Shown: piece by piece, positions 34,644 to 43,335 of the stretch
Layout: each line of letters begins with the position of its first letter
How positions within the stretch are numbered: position 1 is the stretch's first letter
Assembly (NCBI GenBank): GCA_022448955.1
Contig: JAKVCU010000024.1
Span: forward strand, 1 to 48,178
Direction: 5' to 3'
From: Saprospiraceae bacterium
GTDB lineage: Bacteria > Bacteroidota > Bacteroidia > Chitinophagales > Saprospiraceae
DNA: 48,178 nt
Notes under the pieces: generated by a model
Seen by the model: only the letters and a program-made list of their open reading frames with translations
Told to the model about the DNA's origin: nothing
The model's database searches: none
Program-made: the position numbers and the translations under genes

Positions 34644-34710
34644 TAGTGTCTGTTGCGGATTTTTTTCGTTGAGCCGAAATAACCCAATTAATAATTCTCA
34701 ACAGACACTA
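34644..34710. terminator. 12-bp inverted repeat with long loop between convergent genes
   Basis: TAGTGTCTGTTG (34644-34655) pairs perfectly with CAACAGACACTA (34699-34710), leaving a 43-nt loop that contains TTTTTTT. It sits between the stop codons of the adhesin and the ChaN-like gene. The loop is longer than in ordinary terminators. Confidence 0.5.
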
Positions 34711-34773
34711 TTTCTACCAATTATTCAGGCTGACGAACAGCCCCTGCTTCAACATTTGATGTCAACTGTAGGC

Positions 34774-35649
34774 TTAATAAGTAGTAGTCATATCTTCATC
34801 TACACAGATAATAAAATCTGCTCTCCCACTATGTTCATCCGATAACTCAAATACATTTTTTTGGGCGACAGTAGTAATTGTCGCATATTGTAATTTTGGA
34901 TTTTGCCTTTGAAGATACCATAAAATCCCTTCGTAAAAATCTGAGTGATATGTGCCATTAAAATGTAGAAAAGTGGAACCTACTTGATAATTCATTAAGA
35001 TAAAATGTGCCATGGTAGCATCTTTAATAGCTTGTGCCTTTACTAATGCTGGACTACCATGGCCATCCATCATTTTCAGAATATTCTTATACTGCGGCAA
35101 TTCTGGATCAAACGGAATAGGTAGTGGAGCTACCCATTTTAGCTCCTGTGCAGAAAGCTCATCTAAAGCTCTGAAACCTCCTTTTCTGTATACAGCACTA
35201 GCAAATCGCCTAGGAATATTGGTACCAATAAACTTCACTTTCTGATCCTTTGCAAAATCTACCAAGGGGGCATAATCTGTTTTATAATTTGGCCACAAAC
35301 GAGCCAAAGTATCAAGGCCCACAGCATCAATATTACTATTTAAATAATCATCTAGTGCAGTTTGATTATCCGTCTCTATCATTTCTGCACCTAAGATGAT
35401 CGGATTAATTTCATGTAGGTCTTTTACCACTTCTAATTCTAACCAATGAGAAATTGGATTATTATGAAATTCACCAAAAAGTATAATATCATTTTTCTTA
35501 AGTGTCCTCAGCATTTTCTTATAACTCACCTTTTTCCCTTTCTTATTATAAATGATATAAGCTGCCTTTTTTTGCCCCCACAAAGAACCTGAAAAGAGCA
35601 AAAAAAAGGAAAAACAAATAAGTACTAGAGAGCTTTTCATTTTTAGCAT
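34774..35649 (-). CDS. Secreted ChaN-family (DUF399) haem-binding-like protein
   Basis: About 292 residues; start taken at ATG 35649 (MLKMKSSLVLICFSFFLLF), with 35640 as an alternative, both giving a signal peptide. The family signature is visible: DIILFGEFHNNPISHWLELEVV, ILGAEMIETDNQTALDDYL, LWPNYKTDYAPLVDFAKDQ, VKFIGTNIPRRFASAVYRKG, the middle KAQAIKDATMAHFI and the late FNGTYHSDFYEGILWYL. ChaN of Campylobacter binds two haems and is linked to iron uptake; the same is possible here, but no iron transport gene is adjacent. It converges with the adhesin gene. Confidence 0.85.
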   Translation of the reverse strand: MLKMKSSLVLICFSFFLLFSGSLWGQKKAAYIIYNKKGKKVSYKKMLRTLKKNDIILFGEFHNNPISHWLELEVVKDLHEINPIILGAEMIETDNQTALDDYLNSNIDAVGLDTLARLWPNYKTDYAPLVDFAKDQKVKFIGTNIPRRFASAVYRKGGFRALDELSAQELKWVAPLPIPFDPELPQYKNILKMMDGHGSPALVKAQAIKDATMAHFILMNYQVGSTFLHFNGTYHSDFYEGILWYLQRQNPKLQYATITTVAQKNVFELSDEHSGRADFIICVDEDMTTTY

Positions 35650-35853
35650 AATATTTTTTTTGCGTTTGCTAGCTATTCTAGATAGCAAATATCTTTTATT
35701 TTGATGAATCACTTTTATTTAAAGCAATAAAGATATATATCCCATTCAAAATAAAACACACCAAATAATTTTGCCGTGAATAATAATAAGGCTTTTACAA
35801 GTAAAAGGTAGGCTTTATGACTCATCCTTTGCGCCTTCAACTTTAAGTACAAA

Positions 35854-36549
35854 TTAGAGCTTAGTGCATATCCATCCTCCATAAATCGTCGACTGGAAGA
35901 GTCGATGGGGAGAAGAAAATCCCGCAGCCTGTAGAAGTTGTTCCAGCCTTTTCTCTGAAATGTAATGTATAGTATTGCGAATTTTCTGCTGCCTTTCTAA
36001 AATTTCTGTTGGATTAACCTTCCCAGACAAAGTGCTGACCAAAAAATTTAAATTGCTTTCTAATGCTGTCTTATCCCCAAATATATCAGCAATCACTAAA
36101 GGTGCCCCCCTATGCAAACGCCCTGAAATTGCTTTCAACAAAGAAAGTTTTTGCCCATCATCTGGTAAAAAATGAAGAACTAATAATAAAGTCGCTCCAT
36201 CAAAACTAGCTATTCTTGGCAAATCGTTTACGTATCCATGTATCAATGAGACGGTAGGATAGGCTTTCAATTTTTCCTTCGCAACCTTTAGCATTTCTAA
36301 TGAAGGGTCTATACCAGTAATATGCCAAACCTCATTGCTATGGAGTAAAGAAATAATCTCATTAGCTGTCCCACATCCTACAGCCAAAATCTTATCACCT
36401 CTTCTTAGATATTTGTTTGCAAGGATACTGGGAATCCAATCACAAAATACATCATAATTAGGCATCCATATTTGACTAAATCTATCGTAGTTCTTTGCTC
36501 TATCCTCATCAAATAATAAAGATGTTTTAGATCTTTTCTGATTCATCAA
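35854..36549 (-). CDS. Class I SAM-dependent methyltransferase
   Basis: 231 residues, cytosolic. The SAM-binding motif I is ILAVGCGTANEII, with motif II-like GIDPSLEMLKVAKEKL, followed by ATLLLVLHFLPDD and a C-terminal QLLQAAGFSSPHRLFQSTIYGGW typical of small-molecule methyltransferases. The N-terminal RAKNYDRFSQIWMPNYD recalls methyltransferases acting on quinones, tRNA or lipids, but no substrate can be named. It follows the 119-codon gene by 10 bases, so the two are very probably one transcript. Confidence 0.88.
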   Translation of the reverse strand: MMNQKRSKTSLLFDEDRAKNYDRFSQIWMPNYDVFCDWIPSILANKYLRRGDKILAVGCGTANEIISLLHSNEVWHITGIDPSLEMLKVAKEKLKAYPTVSLIHGYVNDLPRIASFDGATLLLVLHFLPDDGQKLSLLKAISGRLHRGAPLVIADIFGDKTALESNLNFLVSTLSGKVNPTEILERQQKIRNTIHYISEKRLEQLLQAAGFSSPHRLFQSTIYGGWICTKL

Positions 36550-36559
36550 CTAGCTGGAT

Positions 36560-36919
36560 TTAGTTAGGATGTGAAAGAGTATTATACCTTAATGTTTTCT
36601 TTATTGAACTCTTTAATAGTAATGCCTCTTCTACTGCTTTCGCAAAAAGTACAAGACTTTCTAATTCATCCAAACTTAAAAGTAATGAAACTTCTCGGGC
36701 AGGCGTAGGAATAATAATATTTCTATAGTCACTTGGGTAGTTGTCCTTCTTCCGATCATTCAAGTTAAATTCCATTTCCTTAATAAAAGCAGAGAAATTA
36801 AACGAATAAAAAATCAAGAAAAAGTTACGAAAGCCCATATGCAACTCTCCAGTTTCGTAGTTGCAACTTGCAAAACCGAATTTATTTGAAAATACTGGTT
36901 CAAATTTATCAAATGGCAT
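36560..36919 (-). CDS. Small cytosolic protein of unknown function (119 aa)
   Basis: 119 residues. The first half is aromatic: EPVFSNKFGFASCNYETGELHMGFRNFFLIFYSFNFSAFIKEM. The second is helical with a leucine-rich helix (EVSLLLSLDELESLVLFAKAVEEALLL). The pattern of a short beta part followed by a strand with F-x-x-F-x-x-x-I recalls small Bacteroidota proteins named only as DUFs; I cannot assign one. It precedes the methyltransferase by 10 bases. A strong hairpin followed by T bases stands just upstream of its start (36936-36961), so its expression may be attenuated. Confidence 0.65.
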   Translation of the reverse strand: MPFDKFEPVFSNKFGFASCNYETGELHMGFRNFFLIFYSFNFSAFIKEMEFNLNDRKKDNYPSDYRNIIIPTPAREVSLLLSLDELESLVLFAKAVEEALLLKSSIKKTLRYNTLSHPN

Positions 36920-37472
36920 AACTCTAATTTTAAAATGCCACCTGCCATTGAGCAGGTGGCAGAAGCAGTATGAAAAACATATACTTTAAAAAGTATAGGA
37001 AACGCTAAAGAAATAGTGCCTTGAGGTACTTGGGAATGGATGAATGTCTTTCAATCCACCTCCCAAGTTTTATCAAAGAATACTAATCGTAAGTACAAAC
37101 CTCACTAATGATCGCACCAAAATTGCAGTCGGATATAAGCTTGATAAAAATCGATGGTTTTATTTGATTATCATAACCCAAAGATAAAGGGGAGTAATTG
37201 GATATTTAAATTTATTTAGACTAAATCTAAATAAATGACAAAAAGCTGACGATTTAATATTATCAATAAAGACAATAAGAATCATATGCACTTCAGTATT
37301 ATCTCAAATAAGGTGGGATAAATGAAACCAATACAAAAAGCTAGCACTAATAATTGCTACCCTCAGTCTTAATAAAGTATTTGAAAATGAGCCAACTTTG
37401 TCAGTTATTTGTTTAGCAATAATAGGTACAAGGCCAACTAATAAACTCCAATTACGCTCTAAAATCGTCTAA
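36920..37472. other. Intergenic region with a cluster of hairpins
   Basis: 553 bases. The part at 36936-37068 contains four consecutive stem-loops (listed separately as one element). The remainder to 37472 is AT-rich without an ORF, repeat or clear promoter box. Confidence 0.55.
36936..37068. ncRNA. Cluster of four stem-loops, possible structured leader or RNA
   Basis: Stem 1: TGCCACCTGC (36936-36945) with GCAGGTGGCA (36952-36961), 10 bp, loop 6. Stem 2: TATACTT with AAGTATA (36980-36997). Stem 3: AGTGCC with GGTACT (about 37015-37030). Stem 4: ACTTGGGA (37028-37035) with TCCCAAGT (37061-37068), with inner TGGAT/ATCCA. On the minus strand they would form the 5' leader of the 36560-36919 gene, stem 1 being followed by TTTT. 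On the + strand they could be an independent RNA. The strand is not decided. Confidence 0.35.
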
Positions 37473-37922
37473 TTATAGTAGATTCTTAACTATCAATAAC
37501 TGATCCCGAAATTTCACTTCATCTCCTTTTTTCCTATTTAGAAGAAGTGCCCCAATTGGAGATTGTGTGGATATACAGTAGTATATTGTACTTTCCAATG
37601 TCACTTTCCCAATACCAATCGATAAGTAATAAATTCCAAGACTCGTTTCGACCAAAGATCCCAGTTGAACGCGAGCTGATGGGGGCATATTTTTGATTTT
37701 CTGAAGATTGTGTTTCACACCCACAGCTTGTAATAACTGCAAATGAAGTTCCTCTTCTTTCATTTGCATCATAGCTCGATCAGTTTCAAACTTATCTCCG
37801 GCTGTACTTTTTACTGCCTTATTTCTAGCCTCTTCAATATCCGTTAGACGCTCTTGGACATTATCTATCCTTTCATCGATGTGTTTTAAACATATCAGGT
37901 ATAGTTCTTCCTTTCTTCTCAT
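37473..37922 (-). CDS. Gre-like transcription factor (GreA/GreB family)
   Basis: 149 residues. An N-terminal coiled coil (about 1-75) carries GDKFETDRAMM at its tip, where Asp43 and Glu46 align by spacing with the acidic pair (D41, E44) that lets GreA stimulate RNA cleavage in RNA polymerase. A C-terminal FKBP-like domain (about 85-149) has VETSLGIYYLSIGIG and STQSPIGALLLNRKKGDEVKF, close to the GreA end SP-x-G-x-A-L-x-x-K-x-G-D. Such genes are often mislabelled as 3-oxoacyl-ACP synthase in this phylum. It may modulate transcription by entering the secondary channel (family knowledge). It stands alone. Confidence 0.8.
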   Translation of the reverse strand: MRRKEELYLICLKHIDERIDNVQERLTDIEEARNKAVKSTAGDKFETDRAMMQMKEEELHLQLLQAVGVKHNLQKIKNMPPSARVQLGSLVETSLGIYYLSIGIGKVTLESTIYYCISTQSPIGALLLNRKKGDEVKFRDQLLIVKNLL

Positions 37923-38562
37923 ATTTCGTGATCTCTTAAATACTTATTCGTAAAATGAAAGCTAGAAATTAAAATAATAGTTTTTGATGGTCTGAAAGCT
38001 AGTTCCTTCATCCATTTGTCCGTAAGATAATTTAGATAAAAAACAGGAACATAGCATTTCTGCATGGGGACTATCACAATATACCATATAGCACTCCTGA
38101 ACTCTTTTGGGAAAATATGATCTAACACCAGTCATTGACCATCTAATTTTAAACGATATTTTAACTTCTGTAAGACCTTTTTAAAATAAGAAGGATGCAA
38201 AGTACTAAAGTAAAAAGCATCAGATTAATTTTCTATATGTATAAATACTTCTATGCTACATCCCTACCGCTGAATTTTAGCTTAAATATTTTTTCTTTCA
38301 GTTTGGATTTCGCCAAACCTTACATGAAAGGATTCACTCTATATCATTACAAAATGAGCAAAGGCTGGGTTAGTCAGAAAAATTTACACTATTTCCTACA
38401 TCCGTTTTAAGGATACTGCCTTCTAAAAGAGATAATAGGCTTGCTTTTACGGCTTGCAATTGATTAGTATTTCCACAATCCGCCAATTCATTATAACTCT
38501 TTGCCCAGAGTTGATCACCATATCAATGAAACCTATCCTTCAACCCATTTTAAAGAATATCA
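37923..38562. other. Long intergenic region without clear genes
   Basis: 640 bases between two minus-strand genes. Several short open frames on both strands (for example 37919-38128 and 38195-38410) have hydrophobic, low-complexity translations and no start signals. I see no repeat copy, tRNA or promoter box. Confidence 0.55.
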
Positions 38563-39288
38563 TTAAGATCGAGTGGAAAACCAGTTTGGAAAGTTATCCT
38601 GATCGTTTTCACCTAAGCGTTCTTGTTTTGTTTTTTCAAAGGTATCTGGATTCAAAAATTGCTGTGGATGATCCGTTTCGCTCTCCCAAGAATAGGTCTT
38701 TTTTTGCTCGTCCTTTTCAATACTTTCTTTAAACCAATAGGAAGTAAAAATACCCACTAATCCGCCAAATAAGTGCCCTTCCCATGAAATTCCCTCTTGC
38801 CCAGGTAGAATTCCAGCAAACATCGATCCATAATAAAAGATAACAATTAAAGCCAATACAATGGCTTTTAAGTTCCTTCTAAAAATACCATTCCAAAAAA
38901 CGAAAGCCACCAAGCCATAAATCACGCCACTTGCGCCAATATGGAACACCGGCCTCGCAAATATCCAAACTGCCAAACCACTTAGCACATAAATCATGGC
39001 AAAACTCTGAAAGGCCACCTTTCGGTAAAAGAAAAGAATCATCGCACTTAATGCAAATAAAGGAGGAGTATTAGAAATCAAATGTCCCCAATCACCATGA
39101 ATCAAGGGCATAAAAAAAATGCCTTTTAAACCCCAAACTTCTCGTGGATAAACCCCTAAAAATCCCCACTTCACCCCCAATAGAAACTGCACTAAATGAA
39201 TGGCCCATAAAACCAATACAAATTTGAGAGGCGTACTAAAACTAGTATATATTTTACTATGCTTTATATTTTCTTTTATCTTACTCAT
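38563..39288 (-). CDS. Rhomboid-family intramembrane serine protease
   Basis: 241 residues. Six membrane segments fit the compact rhomboid core: LKFVLVLWAIHLVQFLLG, HLISNTPPLFALSAMILFFY, FAMIYVLSGLAVWIFA, then GASG with the catalytic Ser120, LKAIVLALIVIFYYGSMFAG, and the last helix with the catalytic His172 in EGHLFGGLVG. The first loop has PLIHGDWGHLISNTPP, the family's HxxxN-type region. A polar tail of about 50 residues follows. It cleaves membrane proteins within the bilayer; substrates are unknown. A possible + strand frame over its 3' end (38454-38732) is a shadow. Confidence 0.92.
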   Translation of the reverse strand: MSKIKENIKHSKIYTSFSTPLKFVLVLWAIHLVQFLLGVKWGFLGVYPREVWGLKGIFFMPLIHGDWGHLISNTPPLFALSAMILFFYRKVAFQSFAMIYVLSGLAVWIFARPVFHIGASGVIYGLVAFVFWNGIFRRNLKAIVLALIVIFYYGSMFAGILPGQEGISWEGHLFGGLVGIFTSYWFKESIEKDEQKKTYSWESETDHPQQFLNPDTFEKTKQERLGENDQDNFPNWFSTRS

Positions 39289-39448
39289 TCTATCTTTTTT
39301 ATTTCTTCTACCTTATATTACAAAATATTACACTTTAGAATGGCAATCAATTCATTTTTGATATTTTCGATGAACAATATGCTTATTCGATCGAATAAGG
39401 CAGCTATTCTATTAACTACTATCACAAACAATAAGTTGTACACCTTAG

Positions 39449-40384
39449 ATGGAAAGCCTCATTCACAAACTCCTTTTCCCTGTAGCTATCATCCTAATTG
39501 TTGTTTTTGCCATGGTTTTTCCCCAATGGCTCATTCAGTGGGGTAATTTTTCTTTAAAACAGCTGATTATTCCCCTGCTTATGCTCATTATGTTTGGAAT
39601 GGGAACCTCTATGAGCATTCAAGATTTTAGGAGGGTTTTAAAAATGCCCTATGCCGTTTTTATTGGACTTTTGTGTCAATTCACAATTATGCCTTTTGTC
39701 GGTTGGACGATTGCCTCTTTGTTTGGCTTCCCGCCAGCAGTTGCTGCAGGGATCATCTTGGTAGGCTGTTCTCCAAGTGGATTGGCATCTAATGTAATGT
39801 CATACATTGCTAAAGCAAACCTTGCCTTATCACTTACACTAACAGCATGTGCTACTCTATTAGCTCCTTTCCTTACCCCCTTCTTAATGTCTTACCTTGC
39901 AGGAGAATTAGTACCTATTGATGTTTGGAAAATGATGTGGAGTATCATTAAAATGGTCATCCTACCTATCATTTTAGGCTTATTGTGGAATCATTTGGTA
40001 GAACAAAAGACTGCACTTTTAAGACCTATATTACCTATCATCTCTATGTCCGGAATTGTGCTGATTATTGGTATCATCACAGCTGCTGGAAGAGAAAGCT
40101 TATTACAAATTGGCTTCCTACTTATACTAGGCTGTTTTTTACACAACCTAATCGGCTATTTCTTGGGGTACTCTATTTGTCGCTTACTAAAACTTGATAG
40201 ACCGTCTTGTCGTACTATCGCATTTGAAGTAGGTATGCAGAATAGTGGCTTAGCATCCGGTATCGCACTTGAATTGGGAAAAGTAGCTAGTATGGGTCTA
40301 GCATCTATAATATTTGGCCCTACGATGAATATTACCGGTAGTTTATTAGCTAGCTTTTGGAGAGATAAAAATTTCAAACCATGA
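39449..40384 (+). CDS. Bile acid:sodium symporter (BASS) family transporter
   Basis: 311 residues with nine to ten membrane helices over nearly the whole length. Family motifs: LMLIMFGMGTSMSIQDFRRVL after helix 2, CQFTIMPFVGW, GIILVGCSPSGLASNVMSYIAKANLALS (the conserved sodium-site loop), ILPIILGLLWN, and FEVGMQNSGLASGIA near the end. Members carry bile acids, pantoate, pyruvate or sulfonates with sodium. The substrate cannot be stated. A start ATG at 39449 is well placed. It is flanked by divergent rhomboid and convergent DUF1990 genes. Confidence 0.92.
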   Translation: MESLIHKLLFPVAIILIVVFAMVFPQWLIQWGNFSLKQLIIPLLMLIMFGMGTSMSIQDFRRVLKMPYAVFIGLLCQFTIMPFVGWTIASLFGFPPAVAAGIILVGCSPSGLASNVMSYIAKANLALSLTLTACATLLAPFLTPFLMSYLAGELVPIDVWKMMWSIIKMVILPIILGLLWNHLVEQKTALLRPILPIISMSGIVLIIGIITAAGRESLLQIGFLLILGCFLHNLIGYFLGYSICRLLKLDRPSCRTIAFEVGMQNSGLASGIALELGKVASMGLASIIFGPTMNITGSLLASFWRDKNFKP

Positions 40385-40473
40385 TAAACCTAAAATAGTC
40401 GCTAATAGATATTATTTTTAAAAAATTTGGCCGCAAATAATGTTTGAGCTATACTGGAAAAAACATTTTCACC

Positions 40474-41049
40474 CTACTGATTCCCTTTTAAACAAAAGGA
40501 CTTCATTACCTCAAAAGAATGCTGCACAAACCGCCTTTGCTGAGAACGAGCAAACCAATACCCCAAACGCACTAACCAATGCCTCGGCTTAGAAAATGCT
40601 TGTATATGATACCAAACCTTACCTTCTTCATCCATTTCTACTAAAAAAAGCTCCTCCCCTCTTTCAATATGTGCTGGCAAAGTACCGTACGCAAAGCCAA
40701 AACGATGCAGCTCATCAATAGTATAAACGATGCGACAAGAATTGACCCACCAGATACCTAAAAGACGAAAAGCCATACCAACGGTCGTATCTTTTTGTAT
40801 AGCTGATTGTTTAGGGAAGATTAAGGTCCATGATGGGGGAAACATATACCATCTCTGTATGCATTGTTTTGCTTTCGCAAAACATGCCTCTCCTTGACCC
40901 AAAAGTACCTTATTCTGGTCATGATCAAACCCTTGTGGAAATTTACCTTTAGTGCCTCCCACATACCCATAAGAAAAGTTTTTTTCTTTCTGCTGTGTCA
41001 AAAATTCATCTTGCCATGAAGAGGAAGGAATTTGTACGCTCCATCTCAT
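40474..41049 (-). CDS. DUF1990 family protein
   Basis: 191 residues. The N-terminal NFSYGYVGGTKGKFPQGFDHDQ, then VLLGQGEACFAKAKQCIQRWYMFP, and the middle WWVNSCRIVYTIDE, GFAYGTLPAHIERGEELFLVEMDEEGKVWYHIQAFSKP and a closing RFVQHSFEVM agree with the DUF1990 pattern, proteins of plants and bacteria with unknown activity. No signal peptide or membrane segment. It is convergent with the BASS transporter and divergent from the TPR kinase, and stands alone. Confidence 0.85.
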   Translation of the reverse strand: MRWSVQIPSSSWQDEFLTQQKEKNFSYGYVGGTKGKFPQGFDHDQNKVLLGQGEACFAKAKQCIQRWYMFPPSWTLIFPKQSAIQKDTTVGMAFRLLGIWWVNSCRIVYTIDELHRFGFAYGTLPAHIERGEELFLVEMDEEGKVWYHIQAFSKPRHWLVRLGYWFARSQQRRFVQHSFEVMKSFCLKGNQ

Positions 41050-41128
41050 TTTTTCAATATATTCTAAAAAATAAAAATAAATAAACTCCGCCGTAATCTA
41101 AATTATAATATTATTTTTAGATTTAATC

Positions 41129-43186
41129 ATGAATCAAACACTACGATTAATTTCAATGTTGGTAAAAACTACTTACACACTTTTACTTTCGTGCACGCTT
41201 GTATTTTCTTCTAATGCTCAAAGTTACGAGGAAATCATTGATAGCCTACAACAGTCTTTGACCCAAAGTACTTCTACTGAACAACAAGTAGACTTACTCA
41301 ACGAAATAAGCTATTCCTTCCGAAGACTATCAAATAGCAAAGACTCTATTTTTTTCTATGCAGATCAAGCACTAAGGTTAGCTAATAAAGAAGGCTATAC
41401 CAGAGGACAGTACATCGCTTATAAAAATATAGGTATCTACCACTACAAATCAGGATTACAAAACGATTCTTCCAAGTTTTACTATCATAAGAGTTTAAAC
41501 TTGGCAAAGCAGGCCAATGATTATTATACTCAGGCTGCCTGCCTGAATAATTTAGGCTTAATAAGTGGCTTTAAAAAGGATCTTTCTTCCAGCATAAAAT
41601 ACTACCTAGATGGTGTCGAAATTCTTGAAAAATACTCCAAAGAAAACCAAAGCTTAAAAGGAATATTATTAGGTAACTTGGGAATGGCTTATGCTAGTAT
41701 TGATGATAAAGAAAGGGCCTATCAATACCTAAAACGTACAATAGAATTTGGACAAAAATATAACCACAAGTCAGTCCTGTCTCAGTATATGGATGATTAT
41801 GCTGATATTCTTTTGGACAGAGGAGAGATTGAACAAGCTGAAGCACTAATCAAAAAGGCAGGAGTGACCCAAAAAGAAATAGGGGATAAACAATCCCAAA
41901 ACCCCACTCTAGTCACAAAAATAGAACTCCTAATTTCTAAAGGTAAGTATAAAGAAGCAAAACCTCTAGCAGAAAATGCATTATCCGTTGCCGATAGAAA
42001 AAATTATCATACTTATGCGTCCTTGTTATTAAATAAATTAATCGAAATCTCTATAGGATTAGATGATCATAATGAGACCCTTGCCTATGCCCAACAACTT
42101 GAAAGTATGAATAAGGATCTTGGCTTGCGATCTTTTCAAAAATACTCGTATGAGTCTCTTGCGAAAGCCTACAACTTCATAGGTGATTATCAAAGAGCAA
42201 ATGAAAATTTAACCAACTTGATTGCAGTATCAGATACTCTTCTGATCATTGAGCAAAAAGCAGAAACGGCCAAATTAGAAGCAAAATTCCAACTTAGAGA
42301 ACAAAAAGCAGAAATAAAAGCACTCAATAAGGCAAAAAAAGCCGAAGAAGAAAGGGCAAAACTATTAACAGGTACCCTTATCTTAACTATATTACTAATA
42401 AGTGCAATTATTTTTCAATTAGTCAGAAGGAATCAAAAGAATAAAATTATTGCTAAGAAAAATCAAGAACTAAAACATTATATCAATTACAATTTACAAT
42501 TGGAGAATTTTGCCTATATCGCTTCACACGATCTGAAAACACCTTTACGAAATATCGTTAGCTTTACACAAGTGCTAAAAGCGTCAGCAATTACCCGATT
42601 AAATGAGGAAGAAAAAAATTACCTCCAATTTATCGAAAAGGGTTCCAAGGAAATGTCACTACTCCTTGATGACTTATATACCTATGCACAAAACAGTCGT
42701 AAAACACTTCAAGTAAAGACTATTAATATATCATCATTTTTCGACAACTTATTCCAAAATATTGATATCGCAATTAAGGAAAAAAATGCGATTGTCCAAT
42801 ATACTTCTACTCTTAACAAAATTCATGCAGATCCCGTAAAACTCAATCAGCTACTGCAAAATCTAATCCTAAATGGCTTGAAATTCCAAAAAGAAGCCAA
42901 CCAACCTATTATCAAGATTAATCTAAGTGAACAAGGCAAAAATTGGTTATTTAAAATAACAGATAATGGGATCGGTATTGATGAAAGATTTAAGGATAAA
43001 ATCTTCATGATTTTCAAAAGGTTACACAATAAAAACGAATTTGAAGGAAGTGGAATGGGATTAGCTATTTGCCAAAAAATAGTAGAACAACATGGTGGTG
43101 AAATATGGTTTAACTCTATACCAGGAAAAGGAACAAGCTTTTTCTTCACCATCCCTTCCAAGCTCTTAGTCAGCCAGAAAAGCTAA
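41129..43186 (+). CDS. Sensor histidine kinase with N-terminal TPR repeats
   Basis: 685 residues. A signal peptide (ending SSNAQ, about residue 31) leads to about six tetratricopeptide repeats at roughly 40-380 in the periplasm (for example YYTQAACLNNLGLISGFKKD and GILLGNLGMAYASIDDKERAYQYL). A coiled coil with many Lys and Glu (about 375-410) precedes a membrane helix (about 412-432, TGTLILTILLISAIIFQLV), then cytosolic HisKA with H-box ASHDLKTPL, and HATPase with DNGIGI, IFKRLH and GSGMGLAICQ. All catalytic boxes are present. It has no receiver gene next to it, so it is an orphan kinase. Confidence 0.93.
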   Translation: MNQTLRLISMLVKTTYTLLLSCTLVFSSNAQSYEEIIDSLQQSLTQSTSTEQQVDLLNEISYSFRRLSNSKDSIFFYADQALRLANKEGYTRGQYIAYKNIGIYHYKSGLQNDSSKFYYHKSLNLAKQANDYYTQAACLNNLGLISGFKKDLSSSIKYYLDGVEILEKYSKENQSLKGILLGNLGMAYASIDDKERAYQYLKRTIEFGQKYNHKSVLSQYMDDYADILLDRGEIEQAEALIKKAGVTQKEIGDKQSQNPTLVTKIELLISKGKYKEAKPLAENALSVADRKNYHTYASLLLNKLIEISIGLDDHNETLAYAQQLESMNKDLGLRSFQKYSYESLAKAYNFIGDYQRANENLTNLIAVSDTLLIIEQKAETAKLEAKFQLREQKAEIKALNKAKKAEEERAKLLTGTLILTILLISAIIFQLVRRNQKNKIIAKKNQELKHYINYNLQLENFAYIASHDLKTPLRNIVSFTQVLKASAITRLNEEEKNYLQFIEKGSKEMSLLLDDLYTYAQNSRKTLQVKTINISSFFDNLFQNIDIAIKEKNAIVQYTSTLNKIHADPVKLNQLLQNLILNGLKFQKEANQPIIKINLSEQGKNWLFKITDNGIGIDERFKDKIFMIFKRLHNKNEFEGSGMGLAICQKIVEQHGGEIWFNSIPGKGTSFFFTIPSKLLVSQKS

Positions 43187-43266
43187 AAAATTAAGCTGTA
43201 ACACCGCAATACAGAAAGATTTTTCAATAAAAAGCATCCTTTCCAAACAATTTCCTGTAAGACTTG

Positions 43267-43274
43267 TATTTTTG
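43267..43274 (+). promoter_or_regulatory. -7 box upstream of the YgiQ-type gene
   Basis: TATTTTTG fits TAnnTTTG and lies 61 bases before the start codon. The -33 position does not show TTTG. Confidence 0.4.
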
Positions 43275-43335
43275 TAGACAATGCTTAAAGAGTTTTTTAC
43301 TAACTTGAGAATGTGCAGGTAAACGCAATTATACT

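Noticed and set aside
37919-38128. Minus-strand ORF of 69 codons overlapping the Gre-like start by 4 bases
   Set aside because: The translation is hydrophobic and aromatic without a recognisable start context; the 4-base overlap looks coincidental.
38195-38410. + strand ORF of 71 codons in the 640-base gap
   Set aside because: Low-complexity aromatic and lysine-rich translation, no promoter, no family; probably chance in AT-rich DNA.
38454-38732. + strand ORF of 92 codons over the 3' end of the rhomboid gene
   Set aside because: Mostly antisense to a convincing rhomboid protease and without any motif.
39259-39546. + strand ORF of 95 codons overlapping the BASS transporter start
   Set aside because: Runs from antisense of the rhomboid start into the transporter in another frame; Cys- and Pro-rich tail typical of a shadow.
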